Source: Vicinamibacteria bacterium (GTDB taxonomy: Bacteria > Acidobacteriota > Vicinamibacteria > Marinacidobacterales > SMYC01). Taken from it: a stretch of 37,454 nucleotides of DNA. The notes under the pieces were generated by a model that did no database searches, was not told where the DNA came from, and saw only the letters and a list, made by a program, of their open reading frames with translations. Below are positions 31,676-37,454 of this stretch, one piece after another. The stretch spans positions 1-37,454 of the forward strand of contig DASPGQ010000717.1 of the NCBI GenBank assembly GCA_035620555.1. The letters run 5' to 3'. The position numbers and the translations under genes are program-made. Every line of letters starts with the position of its first letter. The stretch's first letter is position 1.

Positions 31676-32812
31676 TTACGACACATCAACGGGCTCCCCG
31701 TCGTCTTGACTCGCCTCACCGGTGTCAGAATAGCCCCGGGCGAACCGGCGGCGCAACTCGTTTTTCCCCTTGCCCTCCGGGTCGATCGCTCGGAATATCT
31801 TTCGCACGACGGAGGACACGGGCAGGCGTTGGAGCTCGGATTCGCTGGCCCAACGGTGTCTGGTGGGGGGGCGGCCTCTCAGCCTGGCGGCGAACGCGTG
31901 CAAGATGATGCGTCGGTTCATGATCGCATGCCGTACCCGGGCGACCTCCTCTCGAACCTCGATGTCGATGCCGTAGCGTTCGCGGGCCTCCCGCGCCATC
32001 GCAGCGCGCGGTTTCTCTCCGGCAGAGCACTCGCCGTTTGGAAACTCCCAGAGATCCCTCATGAGGCTAGTGTCGACGCGCTGGAACAGGAGATACTTCG
32101 AGCCGCTTCGGACGAGTGCCGCGGCTGCGGTGACGCGTATGGCAACGGGGCGCGGTCCGGTCTCGGGAAGATCGCGCACCCGTCCGTGACGGAGCGCGAC
32201 GCAACTCACCCGAATCGGGCATGAGAGGCAACCCGGGTTGGATTTCTTGCACACCAGGGCGCCCAACTCCATGAGCGCCTGGTTGATCTCCCCGGCGCCA
32301 CGTTCGGGCAGAACATCCTCGGCCAGCTTCCACAAAACGCGTCGGACAGGGCCGGACCGGACGTTGCCGGCGATGCCGAAGAATCGTGACAGCACTCTCG
32401 CCACATTGCCGTCGAGAATGGGCGCCTTCTTGCCGAAAGCGATGGAGACGATCGCTCCGGCGGTATAGCGTCCCACCCCGGGCAATGCCTGCCATCCGTC
32501 CACATCATCGGGGAGCTCCCCTCCGTTCCTTACCAGTATCTTGGCTGCCCGGTGAAGGGCTCTCGCGCGCTCGTAGTAGCCCAGTCCGGACCACTCCGCG
32601 AGCACCTCCTGGTCGGTTGCCCCGGCGAGGCTTTCGAGGTTCGGGAATCGGGCGAGGAATCGCTCGAAATAGGGAATCACCGTCTTGACCGACGTCTGCT
32701 GGAGCATGAGCTCCGAGACCCAGACTCGATAGGGCTCGGGTCGCTCGCGCCACGGAAGCCGGCGGCGATGCCGACGATACCAGCGCAGAAGCCGTTGACG
32801 GTCGATATTCAC
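31676..32812 (-). CDS. mutY: A/G-specific adenine glycosylase MutY
   Basis: MutY removes adenine mispaired with 8-oxoguanine. The 378-aa protein has catalytic Glu34 in WVSELMLQQTSVKTV, the helix-hairpin-helix ALPGVGRYTAGAI, and catalytic Asp134 in ILDGNVARVLSRFFG. The iron-sulfur ligands Cys188, Cys195, Cys198 and Cys204 have canonical 6-2-5 spacing. A NUDIX-like C-terminal domain (from about 225, KYLLFQRVDTSLMRDLWEFP) recognises 8-oxoG. The last 25 residues form a basic-then-acidic tail. GTG 32812 is the start; it overlaps, as GTGA, the stop of an uncertain 85-codon frame upstream. It is the first gene of the minus-strand string. Confidence 0.96.
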   Translation of the reverse strand: MNIDRQRLLRWYRRHRRRLPWRERPEPYRVWVSELMLQQTSVKTVIPYFERFLARFPNLESLAGATDQEVLAEWSGLGYYERARALHRAAKILVRNGGELPDDVDGWQALPGVGRYTAGAIVSIAFGKKAPILDGNVARVLSRFFGIAGNVRSGPVRRVLWKLAEDVLPERGAGEINQALMELGALVCKKSNPGCLSCPIRVSCVALRHGRVRDLPETGPRPVAIRVTAAAALVRSGSKYLLFQRVDTSLMRDLWEFPNGECSAGEKPRAAMAREARERYGIDIEVREEVARVRHAIMNRRIILHAFAARLRGRPPTRHRWASESELQRLPVSSVVRKIFRAIDPEGKGKNELRRRFARGYSDTGEASQDDGEPVDVS

Positions 32813-32892
32813 CGCGACGATCGTAACGGGCCATCGAGCTCTGCGGCAACGGGAAGTCTCCCGGGTCTCGCTGCTCTCCGACGACTGCGGCT

Positions 32893-32926
32893 AGAAAACA
32901 GGGCGGTGATCCTCCGACCACCGCCC
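32893..32926 (-). terminator. Intrinsic terminator on the minus strand, upstream of mutY
   Basis: Read on the minus strand, a perfect 8-bp GC stem (GGGCGGTG/CACCGCCC, arms at 32919-32926 and 32901-32908, 10-base loop) is followed at once by TGTTTTCT. This is the classic form of a rho-independent terminator. It stands about 80 bp before the mutY start, so it would end a transcript arising further upstream, between leuS and mutY. Confidence 0.6.
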
Positions 32927-33160
32927 CGCGACGGGACTTCCGACATCGTGCAGGTCGCTAGGAATGGATGCCGGGAGCCCTTCCGATGATCCGGGGAAGC
33001 CTCGGCGCTCCCGAGCACACTCGCCGCCGCCAGTGCCGGAAGTTCCGGGGCAGTCCCCGCGACCATCGAAACGAGAATCTTCGCTTGCCTCAGCAGGAGA
33101 AGACTTTTTCGAGCTCATGTCACTCTAGAACGCCGAACATTCCTCTCGCCTGAGGTTCGG
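32893..33160 (-). ncRNA. Candidate structured small RNA between mutY and leuS
   Basis: The minus strand would be transcribed from near 33160 to the terminator at 32893, about 265 nt. The span is rich in self-complementary pieces. CGGGAGC/GCTCCCG is at 32972-32978 and 33007-33013, with a nested CTTCC/GGAAG. GGGG-cagt-CCCC is at 33047-33058, and CCGGAA-g-TTCCGG at 33036-33048. CCTCAG/CTGAGG pair across 33088-33093 and 33150-33155. It does not contain the conserved cores of tmRNA, RNase P RNA or SRP RNA that I know. A small coding gene (75 codons, ATG 33118) is the alternative, but its protein has no recognisable feature. Confidence 0.35.
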
Positions 33161-33210
33161 GCCCTGTTTACAAGGGGACTGAAACGAGGGTGTCAAGGCC
33201 CGAGCCTCAG
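33150..33210. repeat. 14-bp inverted repeat with 33-base loop
   Basis: The arms CTGAGGTTCGGGCC (33150-33163) and GGCCCGAGCCTCAG (33197-33210) pair over 14 positions with one G-T wobble. The loop holds the promoter-like pair listed separately. A repeat of this length is unlikely by chance and could be a regulator-binding site, an RNA hairpin or a mobile-element remnant. Confidence 0.65.
33167..33196 (-). promoter_or_regulatory. Promoter-like pair on the minus strand between leuS and mutY
   Basis: On the minus strand a perfect -35 hexamer TTGACA (plus 33191-33196) and TGTAAA (plus 33167-33172, four of six -10 matches) are 18 bp apart. Both lie in the 33-base loop between the arms of a 14-bp inverted repeat. 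Transcription would start near 33160 and run away from leuS. Confidence 0.45.
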
Positions 33211-33372
33211 TTCACCGAGAGAATAGGCAAGAGTGATGCCACATGCTGTGAAAGCCTTAACATGAGCCGGGGCAGGGAATTGAGTCGCAAATTACCCGCG
33301 CACTGAGACGTGGACCGTCACCCGAAAGAGACGAAGCGGTCCTCGGCAAGCGACACCAGGAGGAAAGGCGTG

Positions 33373-33381
33373 TGCTAGTAT
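33373..33381 (+). promoter_or_regulatory. Probable extended -10 of the leuS promoter
   Basis: TGCTAGTAT at 33373-33381 fits the extended -10 form TGnTAnnAT. No good -35 is seen upstream; GACACC near 33352-33357 is a weak match at 18 bp. The start point would be near 33388, with AAGAGG in the leader ahead of the leuS ATG. No T-box or other leader structure for an aminoacyl-tRNA synthetase is visible. Confidence 0.4.
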
Positions 33382-33414
33382 CCGATCTCGTCTTGAAAAG
33401 AGGCTAGACAACGC

Positions 33415-35904
33415 ATGGGTAGGCCCTACGACTTCGATGAGATCGAGCGCAAATGGCAGGCTCGGTGGCTCGAGACCGGCGAGTTCGAAGCGAGCGAGAC
33501 GGACGAGCGTCCGAAGTATTACTGCCTCGAGATGCTCCCCTATCCATCGGGCAAGATTCACATGGGTCACGTGCGGAACTACTCAATCGGCGACGCCATC
33601 GCACGGTTCAAACGTTCGAAGGGGTTCAACGTGCTCCATCCCATTGGCTGGGACGCGCTCGGGCTGCCCGCGGAAAATGCCGCACTCAAGCACGGCGCGC
33701 ATCCCGAGGACTGGACCCGCGCGAACATAGCCCATATGAAGCGGCAGCTGCAGCGGTTGGGGTTTTCCTATTCCTGGGATCGTGAGATCGCGACCTGTGA
33801 TCCTGATTACTATCGCTGGAACCAGTGGTTCTTCATCCAGATGTGGAAAAAGGGGCTGGCGTTTCGCAAGAAGGCGGCGGTGAACTGGTGCCCGGTCGAC
33901 CTGACCGTTCTCGCGAACGAACAAGTCGTCGATGGGCGTTGCTGGCGGTGTGACGCCCAGGTCGTTCACAAAGAGCTCGAACAATGGTTCCTGAGGATTA
34001 CCCGATTCGCGGAACAGCTGCTCGCGGACATGGAAGGCCTGTCGGGCTGGCCATCGACGGTCCTCACACTCCAACGCAACTGGATCGGGCGCTCCGAGGG
34101 CAGCGAGATCGAATTCGCCCTGGCCGACCCGATCCACGACGGAGAATCCATCCGGGTGTTCACGACGAGAATCGATACCGTATACGGGGCTACGTTCTTG
34201 GTCCTGGCGCCCGAGCACCCCTTGACCTCTCGTCTGGCGGCATCGAACCCTGCCCTCGCCTCCTACATCGAAACAACGATCCGCGAGGACAAAGAGAAAC
34301 GGCGCCTCGGCGAGGTCGAGCAGACGGGAATCGCAACCGGGCATGATGCGTTGAACCCCTTTACCGGGGAGAGAATCCCCATCTGGGCGGCAAACTACGT
34401 TCTGATGGATTACGGGACCGGTGCGGTCATGGCCGTCCCGGCGCACGACGATCGGGACTTTTCCTTCGCTCGCGCGCATGATCTCCCGATGAAAGCGGTC
34501 ATCCAGCCCCCGTCCGCGGACCTCGACGCCCGGACGATGGAGAAGGCATTCATCGATCACGGTACCCTGGTGGACTCCGGTGAGTTCACCGGACTCCCGA
34601 CGCTCGATGCCATCCGGGCGATGAACGCGAAGATCGAGCGGGAAGGACTGGGAAAATCGGCGGTCACCTACAAGATTCGGGACTGGGGAATCTCGCGGCA
34701 GCGATACTGGGGAACACCGATTCCGATGGTTTACTGCGACGAATGTGGGATCCTTCCGGTGCGAGAGACGGACCTGCCGGTGCTCCTGCCCCGGGACGTC
34801 ACCATCACCGGCAAAGGGGAATCCGTCCTGCGGGACAACCGGAGCTTCCTGGAAACGACCTGCCCCGGGTGCGCCCGCCCGGCCCGCCGTGAAACGGATA
34901 CGATGGATACTTTCGTCGATTCCTCCTGGTACTTCTATCGTTACACCGATCCTCGATACTCGGACGGACCGTTTCGCCCCGAGGTGGCCCGGGACTGGTT
35001 CCCCATCGACGTCTACATCGGTGGCATCGAGCACGCCATCCTTCATCTCATCTACGCACGTTTCTGGACGAAGATGATGCGGGAGCTGGGTCTGACCGCA
35101 GACGCCGAGCCGGTCGACGTTCAGCTCTCTCAGGGGATGGTCATCAAGGACGGGGCGAAGATGTCCAAGAACAAGGGAAACGTGGTCGAGCCCGACGAAG
35201 TGGTCGCCAGATACGGTGCCGACACTTTGAGACTCTATGTTCTCTTCGAGGCGCCGCCGGAGAAGGAAGTCAACTGGACCGATCAACGCCTCGAAGGACC
35301 GGCGCGATTTGTTCAGCGCATCTGGCGGTTCGTGGACAACGAGATCGATGCGCTGGCTTCGGCGTCGCCGATCGAGGGCAACGAGAGCTGGAACGAGCCC
35401 GAGTCATTGCTGAGAAGAAAGACGCACCAGACGATTCAAAGAGTCACTCGCGACATCGAAGAGCGGTTCCACCTGAATACCGCCATCGCCGCGATCATGG
35501 AGCTCGTGAACGAGATCTATCGCGCGGTCGAGCCCCGTCCTCAACGCGACGACACCTGGAAGGTCGTGCGAGAGGCTACCGAGGCGGTTATCCTCCTTCT
35601 GAGCCCCTTCGCGCCCCACCTGGCAGAAGAGCTCTGGGAGACTCTCGGGAACGCGAACGGCCTCCGGTCGGCGGGCTGGCCTCGCTTCGACCCCGTTGTG
35701 GCCGCCGAGGAAAAGACGACGTTCGTGGTCCAGGTCAACGGGAAGCTGCGAGGTCGTATCGAGGTTTCGGTCGACGAAAGCGAGGAAGAAGTGAAGCGGC
35801 TCGCGCTCGCGGACGAGAACGTGAGGAAATTCACCGAAGGCAAAGAGCTCCGCCGGGTCATCGTGGTGCCTCGGCGTCTCGTGAACGTAGTGGTGTCTCC
35901 ATGA
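33415..35904 (+). CDS. leuS: Leucyl-tRNA synthetase
   Basis: The enzyme charges tRNA-Leu and edits wrongly attached amino acids. The 829-aa protein has the class I HIGH box as HMGH (residues 49-52, in YPSGKIHMGHVRNYS) and the KMSKS loop as KMSKN (582-586). A full CP1 editing domain lies between (about 220-410, with TFLVLAPEHPL and the DRDF stretch), followed by the anticodon-binding and C-terminal domains (FVVQVNGKLRGRIEV). Nothing is truncated. Its end overlaps the lptE start by 4 bp (ATGA). The order leuS-lptE-holA is the one found in many Gram-negative bacteria. Confidence 0.97.
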   Translation: MGRPYDFDEIERKWQARWLETGEFEASETDERPKYYCLEMLPYPSGKIHMGHVRNYSIGDAIARFKRSKGFNVLHPIGWDALGLPAENAALKHGAHPEDWTRANIAHMKRQLQRLGFSYSWDREIATCDPDYYRWNQWFFIQMWKKGLAFRKKAAVNWCPVDLTVLANEQVVDGRCWRCDAQVVHKELEQWFLRITRFAEQLLADMEGLSGWPSTVLTLQRNWIGRSEGSEIEFALADPIHDGESIRVFTTRIDTVYGATFLVLAPEHPLTSRLAASNPALASYIETTIREDKEKRRLGEVEQTGIATGHDALNPFTGERIPIWAANYVLMDYGTGAVMAVPAHDDRDFSFARAHDLPMKAVIQPPSADLDARTMEKAFIDHGTLVDSGEFTGLPTLDAIRAMNAKIEREGLGKSAVTYKIRDWGISRQRYWGTPIPMVYCDECGILPVRETDLPVLLPRDVTITGKGESVLRDNRSFLETTCPGCARPARRETDTMDTFVDSSWYFYRYTDPRYSDGPFRPEVARDWFPIDVYIGGIEHAILHLIYARFWTKMMRELGLTADAEPVDVQLSQGMVIKDGAKMSKNKGNVVEPDEVVARYGADTLRLYVLFEAPPEKEVNWTDQRLEGPARFVQRIWRFVDNEIDALASASPIEGNESWNEPESLLRRKTHQTIQRVTRDIEERFHLNTAIAAIMELVNEIYRAVEPRPQRDDTWKVVREATEAVILLLSPFAPHLAEELWETLGNANGLRSAGWPRFDPVVAAEEKTTFVVQVNGKLRGRIEVSVDESEEEVKRLALADENVRKFTEGKELRRVIVVPRRLVNVVVSP

Positions 35905-36449
35905 CGAGAAAAGGTTTGTTGTTATCAGTCGCAGCGGTCGCTTGGATCATGACGGGGTTCGGGTGCGGTTACTCCCTTGCCGGGAGGGGAAACTACCTGC
36001 CCGATTACATATCGGTCATCGCCGTACCGACCTTCGCAAACAACACCGATCGGGTGGCGGTCGAGGAGTTGTTCACTCGAAAAGTGGTCGAGGAGTTCAA
36101 CTCCCGCGGACGTTATCGGATACAAGGAGAGATCGAGGGTGCAGATGCGGTGATGGAAGGAACGGTTCTGAGTCTCACCGCGGTCCCGTCCGTGCTCGAA
36201 GGAGGGGATCCCGAAGATCCGCAAAGCAATCAGGCCTCGACCTATACCGTGGTGGTGCGGGCTCAGGTCGCGTTCCGCGATCTGGTCGAAGACAAGGTCA
36301 TCTGGTCGAGCGGCGGATTCCAGTTCCGGGACGATTTCGAGATCGGCGAAGATCCCGAGGAGTTCTTCGATCAGGAAGGTCTTACCCTCGAGCGGTTGGC
36401 GGAGGAGTTTGCGAAATCCCTGGTGAGCAGCATTCTCGAGGCATTCTGA
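35901..36449 (+). CDS. lptE: LPS-assembly lipoprotein LptE
   Basis: LptE plugs the LptD barrel and helps insert lipopolysaccharide in the outer leaflet. The 182-aa precursor has a lipoprotein signal ending MTGFGC with Cys22 as the lipidated residue, then GYSLAGRG, the usual start of the mature protein in distant LptE relatives. Later parts (IAVPTFANNTDRVAVEELFT, TYTVVVRAQVAFRDL) fit the family. Sequence similarity to E. coli LptE is low, so the location between leuS and holA is important evidence. With LpxA and LpxI in the same window it supports an LPS- or lipooligosaccharide-bearing outer membrane. Confidence 0.88.
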   Translation: MTRKGLLLSVAAVAWIMTGFGCGYSLAGRGNYLPDYISVIAVPTFANNTDRVAVEELFTRKVVEEFNSRGRYRIQGEIEGADAVMEGTVLSLTAVPSVLEGGDPEDPQSNQASTYTVVVRAQVAFRDLVEDKVIWSSGGFQFRDDFEIGEDPEEFFDQEGLTLERLAEEFAKSLVSSILEAF

Positions 36450-36451
36450 CC

Positions 36452-37454
36452 TTGAGGCTAACGTACCACCAGCTCAGCCGGCATCTCGACTCGGGGAAGC
36501 TCGAGCCCGTCTATCTCGTCATGGGCGAGCAGGAGCTTCTTCGCGAGCTCGCGGTCGACATGCTCGCGACCGCTGCCGTTGGCGGTGAGCCCACCCCGTT
36601 CAACTCGGATCGGTTCGACGGACAGCAAGCTCGAGTGGAACGAATCCTGGACTCGGCGAACGTCCTGCCGCTGCTCGGCGGCCGTCGTGGCGTGGTCGTG
36701 AGACGTGCTAGCCGGCTAGTCGAATCGGAGCAGCTTGCCGCATATCTGGAAGACCCTTCTCCCCATTCGGTTTTGGTGCTCGATCTAGAAAAGAGACCGG
36801 ATCAGCGCAAGAAGTCGTGGAAGCAAATTGCGGGCAAAGCGAGCGTCGTCACCTGCGACGCGCCGCGCACGTCGGGAGAGTTGGAGGATTGGCTGACCGA
36901 ACAGGCGAAGGGCAAGGGGCTCTCTCTCGTCCGACCAGTCGTGCGGTATCTCGCTTCCGAGTTCGGCTCCGATCTTCGGAGGCTCGTAAACGAGCTGGAG
37001 AAGCTCTCCCTCTACGCCGCGGGCGACAAACTCGATCTCGAGACGGTCGCGTTCGTGATCGGTCGCGGCAAGGCGCAGAACATCTTCAAGTTCGTCGAGG
37101 CGCTCGAGAGCCGGGATTCGGCCAAGGCGCTTCGGCAACTCGGTCGTCTGCTCGCCGAGGGAGAGCCGCCGCTGCGCATCCTGGCTCTCGTGGATCGTCT
37201 GGTAAGCCAGTTGAGAGTGACCAAGGAAGTCCAGGGGTCGGGGGGACGGGCTTCTGGTTTAGCGGGCGTTCTCGGGGTCCCGCCGTTCGTGGCGAAGCGA
37301 CTCTCGGAGAGCGCGCGCCGCTACGACCGGGAAGCACTCGAACGCGCCGTCCAGGCTCTGGCCGACACGGACCGAAGGCTCAAATCGACGAGCTTTCCCG
37401 GCCGCGTCGTTCTCGAGACTCTGGTGATGGCTCTCGGAAGTCCGGCGTCTCAGC
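36452..37454 (+). CDS. holA: DNA polymerase III subunit delta, cut by window edge
   Basis: HolA opens the beta clamp as part of the clamp loader. The frame is open from TTG 36452 to the window end, giving 334 codons, close to the whole protein (about 340 aa in E. coli). It begins LTYHQLSRHLDSGKLEPVYL and continues VMGEQELLRELAVD, the usual delta start. Later come VVVRRASRLVES, the conserved FGSDLRRLVNELEKLSLYA and IFKFVEALESRDSAKALRQL. Delta is an AAA+ relative without a working ATP site, so the lack of a Walker A is expected. It starts 2 bp after lptE and is probably co-transcribed with leuS. Confidence 0.93.
   Translation, partial: MRLTYHQLSRHLDSGKLEPVYLVMGEQELLRELAVDMLATAAVGGEPTPFNSDRFDGQQARVERILDSANVLPLLGGRRGVVVRRASRLVESEQLAAYLEDPSPHSVLVLDLEKRPDQRKKSWKQIAGKASVVTCDAPRTSGELEDWLTEQAKGKGLSLVRPVVRYLASEFGSDLRRLVNELEKLSLYAAGDKLDLETVAFVIGRGKAQNIFKFVEALESRDSAKALRQLGRLLAEGEPPLRILALVDRLVSQLRVTKEVQGSGGRASGLAGVLGVPPFVAKRLSESARRYDREALERAVQALADTDRRLKSTSFPGRVVLETLVMALGSPASQ

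Larger units (their letters stand above)
32813..33414. other. Gene-poor interval between mutY and leuS (about 600 bp)
   Basis: No recognisable protein-coding gene lies here. Two minus-strand frames (75 codons at 32891-33118 and 85 codons at 32809-33066) overlap each other and look like low-complexity, arginine-rich chance frames. The interval holds a minus-strand promoter-like pair and a chain of hairpins ending in a terminator-like structure (listed separately). It also holds a weak extended -10 for leuS on the plus strand. From 33211 to about 33350 I see nothing clear. Confidence 0.6.

Noticed and set aside
32809-33066. An 85-codon minus-strand frame whose stop overlaps the mutY start as GTGA
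   Set aside because: The overlap is suggestive, but the product is arginine-rich without a motif, and a terminator-like hairpin lies inside it. It is kept only as an alternative to the RNA hypothesis.
33166-33186. CRISPR-repeat-like phrase beginning GTTTACAAGG and ending GACTGAAACG
   Set aside because: It looks like a repeat with a GAAAC end, but there is only one copy, no spacer pattern and no cas gene in the window. Its bases are better explained by the promoter-like pair in the inverted-repeat loop.
33164-33200. Resemblance of CTGTTTACAAGG to part of 4.5S (SRP) RNA
   Set aside because: The diagnostic GGAAGGAAGCAGCC region of SRP RNA is missing, so the match is chance.

Overview
The window is one continuous piece of a GC-rich, Gram-negative (diderm) bacterial chromosome. 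It carries housekeeping genes and no sign of phage, plasmid, insertion sequence, rRNA or tRNA. The best guess at lineage is Acidobacteriota. Reasons are a DUF6677-type membrane protein after upp, a single LolC/E-type permease paired with LolD, an lpx cluster using LpxI, a DUF4388 protein beside miaA-hfq, and a SpoIID/LytB lipoprotein in a genome that also encodes BamA, Skp, LpxA and LptE. This is inference from gene content and remembered gene order, not from a database search.

Layout, left to right. (1) 1-759 (-) is the N-terminal part of a pyrimidine-nucleoside phosphorylase, divergent from upp at 799-1425 (+). (2) 1438-6840 (+) is a tightly packed string: a DUF6677-like membrane protein, an overlooked 57-aa membrane ORF, a VanZ-like protein, thiolase, enoyl-CoA hydratase, ribH, nusB and lysS. 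(3) 6842-8778 encodes a lipoprotein-release ABC transporter (permease plus LolD). (4) 8916-17572 holds clpC, then an outer-membrane/lipid A block: bamA, skp, fabZ, lpxA, lpxI and a Gfo/Idh/MocA oxidoreductase. (5) 17632-23603 encodes a TonB-like protein, a SpoIID/SPOR lipoprotein, a DUF4388 protein, a 35-aa membrane micro-ORF, miaA and hfq. (6) 23672-27743 is a fatty-acid synthesis operon (yceD, rpmF, fabD, fabG, acpP, fabF) with a clear promoter; plsX and fabH are absent. (7) 27768-30520 encodes a histone-deacetylase-fold amidohydrolase, a VOC protein with a very lysine-rich tail, and an M20 peptidase. (8) On the minus strand, mutY, a TPR protein and a 65-aa zinc-ribbon protein (32812 to 30514) converge on the M20 gene. 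(9) After the only gene-poor stretch (32813-33414), leuS, lptE and holA follow in the classical order; holA runs off the window.

Most genes serve central metabolism or envelope building. BamA, Skp, LptE and the Lol transporter place proteins and lipids in the outer membrane. FabZ, FabD, FabG, AcpP and FabF make the acyl chains, and LpxA and LpxI use them for lipid A. Start codons are unusual: many genes begin with TTG or GTG, often overlapping the previous stop codon as TTGA, ATGA or GTGA.

The parts least explained by known genes are: the 32893-33210 interval, which has a promoter-like pair, a chain of hairpins and a terminator-like end on the minus strand and may encode an unknown RNA; the hairpin-rich gap at 28805-28958; the hairpin next to the fabD ribosome binding site; the deacetylase/lysine-tail neighbourhood; and two membrane micro-ORFs (1833-2006 and 22266-22373).
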